A DNA stretch of 15,487 nucleotides from Alphaproteobacteria bacterium MarineAlpha9_Bin7 (lineage in GTDB: Bacteria; Pseudomonadota; Alphaproteobacteria; UBA7887). The stretch lies in contig PTKD01000022.1 in NCBI GenBank assembly GCA_002938115.1, positions 1-15,487 on the forward strand, written 5' to 3'. Each line of letters starts with the position of its first letter. Position 1 is the first letter of the stretch. The notes beneath the pieces were generated by a model. The model was not told the origin of the DNA, made no database searches, and saw only the letters and a program-made list of their open reading frames with translations. The position numbers and the translations under genes were made by a program. This document shows, one piece after another, positions 1 through 6,894 of this stretch.

Positions 1-556
1 TTGTGACATCCTCTGCCTTTGTGACATCCTCTGCCTTTGTGGCATCCTCTGCCTTTGTGACATCCTCTGCCTTTGTGACATCCTCTGCCTTTGTGACATC
101 CTCTGCCTTTGTAGCGTCCACAGGTTTTATCTCTTCCGTAGCTGGCGGATCCTTAGACACACGGGTCTTGCTCTCATCGCCAGAGTCACTTGATCGACGG
201 TCCGTCTCTCGCCGAGAGCGCCCCTCTCGGGAGGTACGGCCTTGCATAATTACTGACGGATTCTCGTCGAAAGCGTCTGTGCGGACGGTGAGATAACGAA
301 GAACATTCTCATGAAGACGCATGTTACGCTCCATTTCGGATACAGCGTCGGCCGGTGCGTCGATATGAAGCATGGCGTAATGACCTTTGCGGTTCTTCTT
401 TATGCGGTATGCTAAAGTTCTCAGCCCCCAATACTCAGAGCGCACGACCGAACCACCGTGCTCTGCCACGATACCACCAAGTCGCTCCACCAACGCCTCG
501 GCCTCCTGTGCCGGAACGTCCTGGCGCGCGATAAACACAGTCTCATAGAGCGGCAT
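1..556 (-). CDS. rpsF: Small ribosomal subunit protein bS6, with long repetitive C-terminal tail (partial, 3' end outside window)
   Basis: S6 binds 16S rRNA with S18 in the platform of the 30S subunit. The visible 185 residues start MPLYETVFIARQDVP and contain the family blocks YWGLRTLAYRIKKNRKGHY (residues 42-60) and MERNMRLHENVLRYLTVRTD (about 75-94). The usual S6 fold ends near residue 95. Here the chain continues: an Arg/Ser-rich stretch (about 106-132), an acidic linker, then six perfect-period hexapeptides TKAEDV/A (149-184) running off the window. The ATG at 556-554 is preceded by AAGGAG six bases upstream (568-563). No stop is seen, so total length is unknown. Extended charged S6 tails occur in alphaproteobacteria; the repeat makes this one unusual. 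rpsR and rplI would normally follow, outside the window. Identity is secure; the role of the tail is unknown. Confidence 0.96.
   Translation of the reverse strand, partial: MPLYETVFIARQDVPAQEAEALVERLGGIVAEHGGSVVRSEYWGLRTLAYRIKKNRKGHYAMLHIDAPADAVSEMERNMRLHENVLRYLTVRTDAFDENPSVIMQGRTSREGRSRRETDRRSSDSGDESKTRVSKDPPATEEIKPVDATKAEDVTKAEDVTKAEDVTKAEDATKAEDVTKAEDVT
2..112 (-). repeat. 18-bp coding tandem repeat (minisatellite) in the rpsF tail
   Basis: On the plus strand the unit is TGTGACATCCTCTGCCTT, with the block CTCTGCCTT starting at 11, 29, 47, 65, 83 and 101, an exact 18-bp period. Six full units span 5-112 and a seventh begins at the window edge. The only visible difference is a T/C change giving GGC instead of GAC at 41-43 (Val to Ala in the protein). 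Read on the minus strand each unit encodes Thr-Lys-Ala-Glu-Asp-Val, net charge about -1. Because 18 is a multiple of three, gain or loss of a unit keeps the reading frame. Near-identity of silent positions suggests recent expansion by slippage or recombination. The true copy number cannot be judged because the array leaves the window. Confidence 0.95.
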
Positions 557-681
557 TCCCAGCTCCTTGTAGTCTTTATGCTCTAGTTTGGGACAACGAT
601 CCGCCTTGCTCAGTCAACCAGCAATGGACTTCCCGTCGCAGACCAATTTAGGCCGCCAGCCCCGAGCACAGCCGAATGTGA
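557..681 (-). promoter_or_regulatory. Predicted rpsF 5' leader, possible r-protein autoregulatory region
   Basis: If the promoter at 688-715 is correct, the mRNA has a leader of about 125 nt. It can form at least two short hairpins: a GGCC/GGUC stem and a UUGCU/AGCAA stem with a 9-nt loop (plus-strand arms 606-610 and 620-624). It then carries the AAGGAG ribosome site. Leaders of rpsF-rpsR operons in several bacterial phyla carry an S6:S18-binding motif. I could not align this one to that motif with confidence, so a regulatory role is only an inference from length and position. Confidence 0.25.
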
Positions 682-687
682 CGGCGC

Positions 688-715
688 ACTATAGCGAAAT
701 TTCGTTTTCGTGCAA
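688..715 (-). promoter_or_regulatory. Probable rpsF promoter
   Basis: On the minus strand TTGCAC (715-710) is followed, after 16 bases, by TATAGT (693-688). This is a good match to the sigma-70-type consensus and the best promoter-like pair I found in this intergenic region. Transcription would start near 681 and give a leader of about 125 nt before the rpsF ATG at 556. No experimental start is known. Confidence 0.6.
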
Positions 716-756
716 GCTGATGAAACAAGACATGTACTGAAATACCAAGTCAAAGC

Positions 757-816
757 TTGACACCCAAAACTACAGCGGGCAATCCATTGGCGATAAACAC
801 CGACAAAAGTTAAAAT
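757..816 (+). promoter_or_regulatory. Weak promoter candidates upstream of fabD
   Basis: A perfect -35-like TTGACA lies at 757-762, but the sequence 17 bases further (780-785, CAATCC) is a poor -10. A second pairing is TTGGCG (787-792) with TAAAAT (811-816, five of six matches) and an 18-bp spacer; this would give a leader of only about 15 nt that just keeps the AAGGAG ribosome site at 824-829. Neither is compelling. The rest of the 557-836 interval is assigned to the divergent rpsF leader and promoter. Confidence 0.3.
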
Positions 817-836
817 CGTGCACAAGGAGTAACAGC

Positions 837-1778
837 ATGTCCCGTGCGTTGATTTTCCCTGGTCAAGGCTCTCAACGGGTTGGCATGGGTAAAGAGATTT
901 ATGATGCCTTCGGTATTTCAAGGCAGGTGTTTGAAGAGGTGAATGATACACTCGGCCAGAATCTGAGCCGTTTAATGTTTGAAGGACCCGAAAACGAATT
1001 AACTTTGACGGAGAACGCCCAGCCTGCCTTGATGACCGTGTCAATCGCAATAGTCCGCGTCCTCGAACAGGAGGGTTCACAGGCAATTTCCGACGTCGCC
1101 GAATTCGTAGCTGGGCACTCGCTCGGAGAGTATTCCGCGCTTGCCGCAGCGGGTGCAATCTCTCTCCCTGATACCGCTCGATTACTCAAATGTCGTGGTG
1201 TAGCAATGCAAAACGCGGTGGCAATTGGTGATGGTCGGATGACCGCCATTCTTGGTCTGGGCCTGGATGAGGTCACTAAAATTGCGGAAATGGCGAGCGA
1301 CAAAGGAATTTGTGAAATTGCCAATGACAATGCGCCAGGCCAGATCGTGCTTAGCGGACAATCTGCTGCAATTGAGCGCGCCATGACGCTGGCTAAGGAA
1401 AATGGCGCTAAACGTGCGCTAACATTAGACGTCAGCGCCCCGTTTCACTGTGCACTCCTCCAGCCCGCGGCAGAAATTATGGGAAAAGTGCTGGCCTCCG
1501 TCACAATTAGGGCACCCCACCCACCACTAATTTCTAATGTAATAGCTGAGCAAGTGAACCAACCTAATCAAATTCGTGAGTTGCTTGTTGAGCAAGTGAC
1601 TAACCGGGTCAGATGGCGCGAAAGTGTGCTTTGGATGAAATCCAAGGGAGTAGATAATCTTGTAGAGGTCGGCACCGGTAAAGTGCTGACAAATCTTTCC
1701 CGACGGATTGATAACGAAGTCTCCGGTCATTCTATCGAGAAACCGGACGACTTAGACCAATTTCTTAATTCAATTTGA
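837..1778 (+). CDS. fabD: Malonyl-CoA:ACP transacylase FabD
   Basis: FabD moves malonyl from CoA to the phosphopantetheine arm of acyl carrier protein in the cytosol, supplying the extender unit for type II fatty-acid synthesis. The 313-residue protein has the oxyanion-loop motif FPGQGSQ (residues 7-13), the nucleophile elbow GHSLG with Ser95, Arg120 that would bind the malonyl carboxylate, and the catalytic His204 in APFHC. These match E. coli Ser92, Arg117 and His201, and the length is typical (about 310). The ATG is preceded by AAGGAG seven bases upstream. It is the first gene of a fabD-fabG-acpP-fabF run, with 30 nt to fabG, and is divergent from rpsF. Nothing is missing or broken. Confidence 0.97.
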   Translation: MSRALIFPGQGSQRVGMGKEIYDAFGISRQVFEEVNDTLGQNLSRLMFEGPENELTLTENAQPALMTVSIAIVRVLEQEGSQAISDVAEFVAGHSLGEYSALAAAGAISLPDTARLLKCRGVAMQNAVAIGDGRMTAILGLGLDEVTKIAEMASDKGICEIANDNAPGQIVLSGQSAAIERAMTLAKENGAKRALTLDVSAPFHCALLQPAAEIMGKVLASVTIRAPHPPLISNVIAEQVNQPNQIRELLVEQVTNRVRWRESVLWMKSKGVDNLVEVGTGKVLTNLSRRIDNEVSGHSIEKPDDLDQFLNSI

Positions 1779-1808
1779 CGTCTCACATTGCACCGGGGAT
1801 TTTTTAAC

Positions 1809-2546
1809 ATGTTTGATTTGGCTAATAGAAATGCGTTGATTACTGGAGCATCGGGTGGAATTGGAGCTTCGATAGCTCGCGCATTTCATAAACAAGGTGC
1901 AAACGTAACCCTCTCAGGAACACGGGAAACAATACTTAAAGAAATATCCAGCAAACTTGGCGAACGCGCGCACGTAGCTCCATTTGACCTCACTGATAGC
2001 AGCGCGCCAACCAACCTTGTTGAAACCGCTCACACCAAAATGGGTAGTGTTGATATTTTGATAAACAACGCTGGCATAACCAGGGATAGCCTGGCCCTAC
2101 GCATGAAAGACGAAAATTGGCATGACCTGCTTGAAATAAACCTTACCGCCGCATTTAAACTTTCGCGCGCGGTGCTGCGTGGCATGATCAAACAGCGCTG
2201 GGGGCGCATCATCAATATAAGTTCGATCGTGGCGCTAACAGGTAACGCGGGTCAGGCCAACTACTCCGCTGCTAAAGCCGGCCTAATTGGTCTAACAAAA
2301 TCCCTTGCGGCAGAAACTGCAAAACGAGGGATCACAATCAACGCAATAGCGCCGGGGATGATAGATACCCCTATGACCCAAGCTCTCACAGAGCAGCAAC
2401 AAGCAGCCCTGCGGGAACAAATACCAACAGGAAATCTAGGTCTTCCAGAGGATATCGCCGCTGGGGCAGTCTTTCTTGCTTCGGATGAGGCAGCCTACAT
2501 CACCGGGGAAACCCTGAACATTAATGGCGGAATGGTGATGATCTAA
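1809..2546 (+). CDS. fabG: 3-oxoacyl-[ACP] reductase FabG
   Basis: FabG uses NADPH to reduce 3-oxoacyl-ACP to 3-hydroxyacyl-ACP, the first reduction of each elongation cycle. It is a classical short-chain dehydrogenase of 245 residues. The nucleotide-binding loop TGASGGIG is at 12-19, NNAG at 86-89, and the catalytic residues Asn111, Ser139, Tyr152 (in NYSAAK) and Lys156 are all present. The chosen ATG at 1809 follows GGGGA (1795-1799) with a nine-base spacer and gives the usual FabG length. A TTG at 1788 would add seven residues with no better ribosome site. It sits directly downstream of fabD and probably shares its transcript. SDR enzymes can differ in substrate, but the context between fabD and acpP makes FabG clear. 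Confidence 0.96.
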   Translation: MFDLANRNALITGASGGIGASIARAFHKQGANVTLSGTRETILKEISSKLGERAHVAPFDLTDSSAPTNLVETAHTKMGSVDILINNAGITRDSLALRMKDENWHDLLEINLTAAFKLSRAVLRGMIKQRWGRIINISSIVALTGNAGQANYSAAKAGLIGLTKSLAAETAKRGITINAIAPGMIDTPMTQALTEQQQAALREQIPTGNLGLPEDIAAGAVFLASDEAAYITGETLNINGGMVMI

Positions 2547-2744
2547 TCGCAATCAGGCTTGCCAATCCCAGTTGTCAGCCTTGCTAGTAAAGCGGGGAGA
2601 AGTGTGGTACAAACCATGCTGACGGCGGTTTTCGTGTGCCCAGCTTCCCCCCGTAAACTGGTGTCATAATTCCGGTTGCTGCCTCTTAACCGAAAATCGA
2701 AACCGCATTCTAAGGGGCGCATTAATACTAAAAGGGGTTTATCC
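2547..2744 (+). promoter_or_regulatory. fabG-acpP intergenic region, probable acpP leader or promoter
   Basis: This 198-bp gap is the longest within the fab run, and acpP often has its own strong promoter. A -10-like CATAAT lies at 2665-2670 but lacks a convincing -35. A small inverted repeat, CGGTT (2673-2677) and AACCG (2688-2692), lies just downstream and could fold at the start of the leader. I see no clear intrinsic terminator and no convincing small reading frame. Confidence 0.3.
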
Positions 2745-2978
2745 ATGAGTGACGTCGCGGATCGGGTAAAGAAAATTGTCGTCGAACACCTGGGCGTCGA
2801 CGAGGGAAAAGTCGTCGAGACTGCCAGCTTCATCGACGATCTTGGCGCTGATAGTTTAGATACAGTCGAATTAGTCATGGCTTTTGAAGAGGAATTCAGT
2901 TGCGAGATACCCGATGATGCGGCAGAAAAAATCATTACCGTGAAGGATGCGATCGACTTCATCGGAACACAGAGCTAG
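2745..2978 (+). CDS. acpP: Acyl carrier protein AcpP
   Basis: AcpP is the small acidic protein that carries growing acyl chains as a thioester on 4'-phosphopantetheine. The 77 residues show the canonical attachment motif GADSLDTVELVMAFEEEF with Ser37 as the site modified by holo-ACP synthase, and the helix-III region EIPDDAAEKI. Length and acidic character fit the family. The ATG at 2745 follows AAGGGG (2732-2737) with a seven-base spacer; reading frames extending further upstream would add a basic segment foreign to ACPs. One mild oddity is Cys53 in FSCEIPDD, where E. coli AcpP has Thr (FDTEIPDE). It is followed by fabF after 39 nt. Confidence 0.97.
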   Translation: MSDVADRVKKIVVEHLGVDEGKVVETASFIDDLGADSLDTVELVMAFEEEFSCEIPDDAAEKIITVKDAIDFIGTQS

Positions 2979-3017
2979 CTCTCCAACGCCGCCGGCATGC
3001 TTGCGCCGGGAACAACA

Positions 3018-4298
3018 ATGAGACGGGTTGTCATCACAGGAATGGGACTAGTCACGCCACTTGGCTGTGGCGTCGCGGCGTGCTGGGATAAGCTCCTAGC
3101 AGGAGAATCAGGTGTTCGGCCCATCGACCAATTTGAAACTTCAGATCTACCGGCGCGAATAGCCGGCCTAGTTCCAAGGAGCGGCGTCCACAACGCGTTT
3201 CACCCCGATGACTGGCTCGAACCCAAGGAACAACGCAGAATGGACGAATTTATCCATTTTGCAATTGCGGCCGCCAGTGAGGCAGTGGCCGATGCTGACT
3301 GGGCGCCGAAGGACAATAAATCACTCGAACGAACAGGCGTTATGGTTGGATCGGGCATAGGTGGCCTTCGCACTATTGAACAAGGGGCACTCACATTGGC
3401 CGAGAAAGGCCCACGCAAGCTGAGCCCATTTTTCATTCCATCCTGCCTAATAAATCTTGGTTCAGGACAAATATCGATTCGGTTTGGTTTTAAAGGACCC
3501 AATCACTCCGTAGTGACCGCTTGTTCGACGGGAGCACATGCCATCGGCGATGCCGCTCGCCTCATCATGTTAGATGACGCTGATGTAATGGTTGCCGGTG
3601 GTTCCGAAAGCCCTGTCACACGGCTCGGTGTGGCTGGATTTGCAGCTGCCCGAGCATTGTCAACCAACTTTAATGACCAACCTGAACGCGCATCGCGGCC
3701 CTGGGATCAGGATCGGGATGGGTTCGTTATGGGAGAGGGCGCAGGCATAGTTGTACTTGAAGAGTATGAACATGCTTGTCGACGCGGCGCTCATATTTAT
3801 GCCGAGGTGGCCGGGTACGGTCTGTCCGGTGACGCACATCATATTACTGCCCCAACACCTGACGGAGACGGTGGTTACCGTTCAATGAAGTTAGCCATGC
3901 GAAAAGCCGAATTAGACACAGTAGACATTGATTATATAAATGCCCACGGCACTTCAACGCCACTTGGAGATGAAATTGAACATGCCGCCGTGAAACGCCT
4001 ATTCAAAGATGCAGCGGAAACGATTTCGATGTCCTCGACTAAGTCATCTATAGGTCATTTGCTTGGTGCAGCGGGCGCTGTAGAGGCAATTTTTTCAACC
4101 ATGGCAGTGGCAAATAACGCCGTCCCGCCTACATTAAACTTGCAGAAACCATCTGAAGGATGTGACCTTGACTTGGTGCCTTTAAAATCAAGGGACCGAA
4201 TTGTCCGGGTGGCGATGTCAAATAGTTTTGGATTTGGTGGCACCAATGCAACACTTATCGTAAAGAAGTGCACGGCACCTGAATCCCAAAAAATTTAA
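3018..4298 (+). CDS. fabF: 3-oxoacyl-[ACP] synthase II FabF
   Basis: FabF condenses malonyl-ACP with acyl-ACP, elongating chains and, in E. coli, tuning unsaturated chain length with temperature. The 426-residue thiolase-fold protein has the nucleophile Cys169 in VVTACSTGAHAIGDA, His310 in NAHGTSTPLGD, Lys342 and His347 in TKSSIGHLLGAAGAVEA, and the C-terminal SNSFGFGGTNA loop (401-411). The Cys-His-His triad marks a decarboxylating condensing enzyme. The start chosen is ATG 3018 (MRRVVITGMGLVTPLG), where the family begins; the ribosome site is weak (GGGA, 3008-3011). A start at 2997 would add seven residues without support. FabB is the main alternative, but position after acpP and length favour FabF. 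Confidence 0.96.
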   Translation: MRRVVITGMGLVTPLGCGVAACWDKLLAGESGVRPIDQFETSDLPARIAGLVPRSGVHNAFHPDDWLEPKEQRRMDEFIHFAIAAASEAVADADWAPKDNKSLERTGVMVGSGIGGLRTIEQGALTLAEKGPRKLSPFFIPSCLINLGSGQISIRFGFKGPNHSVVTACSTGAHAIGDAARLIMLDDADVMVAGGSESPVTRLGVAGFAAARALSTNFNDQPERASRPWDQDRDGFVMGEGAGIVVLEEYEHACRRGAHIYAEVAGYGLSGDAHHITAPTPDGDGGYRSMKLAMRKAELDTVDIDYINAHGTSTPLGDEIEHAAVKRLFKDAAETISMSSTKSSIGHLLGAAGAVEAIFSTMAVANNAVPPTLNLQKPSEGCDLDLVPLKSRDRIVRVAMSNSFGFGGTNATLIVKKCTAPESQKI

Positions 4299-4336
4299 GG
4301 CACGCCCGTAGCAAAGCAAACGGTAAACTCATCAAT

Positions 4337-5332
4337 ATGATCAGACTTGCCTCTGGATTGCTATCAATTTCATTGATCCTTGTTGCGTCGACTGCCGCAA
4401 GTGTATGGTTTCTGGAAAGTTGGCTTGATAGACCCGGACCACTTTCGGAACCTTTGATAACTGTTTTAGAACCTGGCACGGGGATCAAATCGATCGCCAG
4501 TCACCTGGCCGACGTCGATGCGATAGATAATCCCCATATCTTCGCGCTTGCAGTCGTAACAAAAAACAAATACGGCCCCCTACAAGCAGGGGAGTACAGT
4601 TTCCCAGAAAGGGTAAAACCTCGCACAATTCTTGCCGTACTCACCTCGGGAAGCACCTTGGTGCATAAACTAACAATACCCGAAGGTTTGACCAATTCTG
4701 AAATCATGGAAATTGTTCAGAACACCGCGGCGCTAAGTGGCGAAATTAAAGCAGTGCCCAAAGAAGGTCGTTTGCTGCCGGAGACCTATCATTTCTCACG
4801 TGGCGATACCCGAGAGAGCATGGTTACACGTATGGAAGCAGCGATGCAGGACGCACTGCAGGCTTTGTGGTCAGAGCGCCTGCCTAACTTGCCTTATAGC
4901 AGTCCTAATGAAGCCTTGATAATGGCTTCAATAATAGAAGAGGAAACAGGACGCGCTAGCGAAAGGGCCCGTGTCGCCGCTGTATTCGTCAATCGTCTCC
5001 GACTTGACATGCTCCTACAATCAGACCCAACGATCCTTTACAGCATCACTGCAGGCGATGGTAAACTCGGACGACCGCTTACCCACGCCGACCTTCGAAT
5101 TTCAAATCCCTACAACACCTATCGGCATATTGGCCTACCACCAGGACCAATTACCAACCCAGGAAAAGCCGCGATTGCCGCGGCCCTCAGACCCTCTGAG
5201 ACAAATGAACTCTACTTTGTTGCAGACGGAAACGGAGGCCATAGATTTGCGCAAACACTGACAGAGCACAATCGCAATGTAGTTGATTACCGCCGCTCAA
5301 ACCAAAAAACCAAAGAGTGCAGCGCATGTTAG
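4337..5332 (+). CDS. mltG: Endolytic murein transglycosylase MltG
   Basis: MltG is an inner-membrane lytic transglycosylase that cleaves nascent glycan strands, acting as a terminator of peptidoglycan synthesis. The 331 residues start with a single membrane anchor (about 5-26). They carry the YceG-family blocks LLPETYHF (146-153), the catalytic-glutamate region MASIIEEETG (196-205, Glu201 probably equivalent to E. coli Glu218), LQSDPTILYSI (227-237) and NPYNTYRHIGLPPGPI (257-272). The ATG has only a poor ribosome site. It follows fabF by 38 nt, a common alphaproteobacterial order. The C-terminus ends with an unusual Lys/Cys-rich KTKECSAC. In many relatives a yicC gene comes next; here gmk follows instead. 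Confidence 0.94.
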   Translation: MIRLASGLLSISLILVASTAASVWFLESWLDRPGPLSEPLITVLEPGTGIKSIASHLADVDAIDNPHIFALAVVTKNKYGPLQAGEYSFPERVKPRTILAVLTSGSTLVHKLTIPEGLTNSEIMEIVQNTAALSGEIKAVPKEGRLLPETYHFSRGDTRESMVTRMEAAMQDALQALWSERLPNLPYSSPNEALIMASIIEEETGRASERARVAAVFVNRLRLDMLLQSDPTILYSITAGDGKLGRPLTHADLRISNPYNTYRHIGLPPGPITNPGKAAIAAALRPSETNELYFVADGNGGHRFAQTLTEHNRNVVDYRRSNQKTKECSAC

Positions 5333-5366
5333 TCTGTATAGGTATCAACAAAGTGAAGTGAAAACT

Positions 5367-6008
5367 GTGCACGTAGAAATTGGCCTTCAAAGACGAGGTT
5401 TGATGTTGGTTTTATCTTCTCCATCTGGGGCAGGGAAAACCACAATTTCACGGCGCCTCCTGGAACGAGATGACAATCTGCGAATATCTGTGTCGGTGAC
5501 AACCCGGAAGCCGCGACAAAATGAATTGCCCGGCGTTGACTACATATTCGTTAATGGAGATGTATTTCAAAAAATGCTCGATGAAGGAGGGCTCTTGGAA
5601 CATGCAACTGTGTTTGGTCACCTCTACGGGACACCTCGTAAGACCGTTGAGGAATCTTTATCCGCAGGACATGACATCCTATTCGACATCGATTGGCAAG
5701 GAGCACAACAGATTACTGAAAAAGCGCGAGACGATGTCGTGAAGATTTTTATTCTCCCTCCATCGACACAGGAATTGGAACGGCGACTTAAAAATCGTGC
5801 ACAAGACAGTATAGATGTCGTGGCCGAGAGAATGGAGAAGGCCGCCAGCGAAATGACGCACTGGGCTGAATACGACTACGTGATCATCAATGAAGACATA
5901 GATTACGCGGTAATCCAAGTACTGGATATTCTATCTGCTGAACGACTACGCCGCCATCGCGGGATCGAAGTGAGCGAATTCATAGAAAAGTTGATTGGTG
6001 AACAATAA
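5367..6008 (+). CDS. gmk: Guanylate kinase
   Basis: Gmk phosphorylates GMP to GDP with ATP, an essential step in the supply of GTP and dGTP. From the proposed GTG start the protein is 213 residues. It has the P-loop SPSGAGKTT (18-26), the GMP-binding region SVTTRKPRQNELPGVDYIFV (43-62), HLYGTPR (95-101) and DIDWQGAQ (117-124). The start is uncertain. ATG 5403 would remove the QRRGL segment that alphaproteobacterial homologues retain. GTG 5367 or GTG 5358 preserves it, but neither has a strong ribosome site. A TTG at 5283 would overlap mltG. With GTG 5367 the gap to mltG is 34 nt. The gene converges on rsmA 24 nt downstream. Confidence 0.95.
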   Translation: MHVEIGLQRRGLMLVLSSPSGAGKTTISRRLLERDDNLRISVSVTTRKPRQNELPGVDYIFVNGDVFQKMLDEGGLLEHATVFGHLYGTPRKTVEESLSAGHDILFDIDWQGAQQITEKARDDVVKIFILPPSTQELERRLKNRAQDSIDVVAERMEKAASEMTHWAEYDYVIINEDIDYAVIQVLDILSAERLRRHRGIEVSEFIEKLIGEQ

Positions 6009-6032
6009 GAACCCGTAGACCATTCAGGTCAT

Positions 6033-6890
6033 TTAGTCGATTGTCCCGGATCCGGCTCCCGCATCAAGTGCGCGAGAGAGAGAACAAAACCCGGCCACCG
6101 AAACCTCCTCTGGACGAACTGTGGGTGAAAGCCCGGCAGTTTCAAGCAAGCTCAGACTATCAGGGCACAATTTTTTCAAGCTAGTTCTCAACATTTTACG
6201 ACGTTGCCCAAATGTAGCTGCTGTAACCCGCTCCAAACTCGGCATACACGCAATACTCAAAGGTTGGGCCCGCGGGAGCAACTCAACGACTGAAGAGACC
6301 ACCTTTGGTTCAGGAGTGAAAGCGCGGGCCGGTACATCGAACAACACTCGAACCTCACACAACCACTGAACGATCACCGATAACCTGCCGTACTGCTTGT
6401 TGCCTGGCTTGGCGGCGATTCGCTCAGCTACTTCCCTCTGGAACATCAGGGTCAGCCGTTTGAATTTGCCTATAGCGGGAAGATAGTTCAACAAGAGTTG
6501 CGTCGCTATATTGTATGGCAGATTGGCAACAATCTGGGCCGGCGGATCGACCAAGGCAGCCGCGTCAATCTTAAGGGCATCACCTTCAATCAAAGTCAGA
6601 CGATCGTTCGAACCTGACACAAGCTCGCGTAGCGCGGCCGAAGCCCGAATGTCGCGCTCAACGGCGACAACTCTGCTTGCGGCACTCTCCAATAAAGCTC
6701 GCGTCAACCCTCCAGGGCCCGGTCCAACCTCCAGCACTGAGACACCTTGGCGGATGTCTGCTGCACGGACGATGCGCCTGATTAAATTTAGATCCAACAA
6801 GAAATGTTGCCCAAGCGACTTACGCGCAACGAGCCCATGACGGGAAATTACTTGGCGAAGCGGTAGCAGCGGCGTGTATATCGAGGACAT
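6033..6890 (-). CDS. rsmA: 16S rRNA (adenine1518-N6/adenine1519-N6)-dimethyltransferase RsmA (KsgA)
   Basis: RsmA uses S-adenosylmethionine to dimethylate two adjacent adenines in helix 45 of 16S rRNA and acts as a late 30S assembly checkpoint. The 285 residues show KSLGQHFL (24-31), the SAM-binding motif LEVGPGPGGLT (53-63), the acidic motif VERD (77-80), the catalytic NLPYNIAT (123-130), and FGQRRKMLR near the C-terminal domain. The ATG at 6890-6888 lies four bases after the surA stop, which suggests translational coupling; the ribosome site is weak. A GTG ten codons upstream would overlap surA and lacks support. It is the last gene of the lptF-lptG-lptD-surA-rsmA run. pdxA, which usually sits between surA and rsmA, is absent here. 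Confidence 0.96.
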   Translation of the reverse strand: MSSIYTPLLPLRQVISRHGLVARKSLGQHFLLDLNLIRRIVRAADIRQGVSVLEVGPGPGGLTRALLESAASRVVAVERDIRASAALRELVSGSNDRLTLIEGDALKIDAAALVDPPAQIVANLPYNIATQLLLNYLPAIGKFKRLTLMFQREVAERIAAKPGNKQYGRLSVIVQWLCEVRVLFDVPARAFTPEPKVVSSVVELLPRAQPLSIACMPSLERVTAATFGQRRKMLRTSLKKLCPDSLSLLETAGLSPTVRPEEVSVAGFCSLSRALDAGAGSGTID

Positions 6891-6894
6891 AGAG

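Noticed and set aside
2..112. CRISPR-like or non-coding satellite array, or a plus-strand Ser/Ala-rich repeat protein
   Set aside because: Units are directly adjacent with no spacers, and the minus strand reads through them in the rpsF frame; the plus-strand frame is antisense to a clear S6 gene.
610..1158. Minus-strand open frame of 182 codons over the fabD start
   Set aside because: It is antisense to the conserved fabD N-terminus and to the intergenic region, with no recognisable domain.
899..1384. Minus-strand open frame of 161 codons inside fabD
   Set aside because: It is a shadow of fabD, whose catalytic motifs are intact on the plus strand.
2676..2744. Extended acpP start 23 codons upstream
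   Set aside because: The extra residues are basic and unlike any ACP, while ATG 2745 has a good ribosome site and gives the standard 77 residues.
6009..6032. Bidirectional terminator between gmk and rsmA
   Set aside because: The 24-nt convergent gap has no clear hairpin or T-run.
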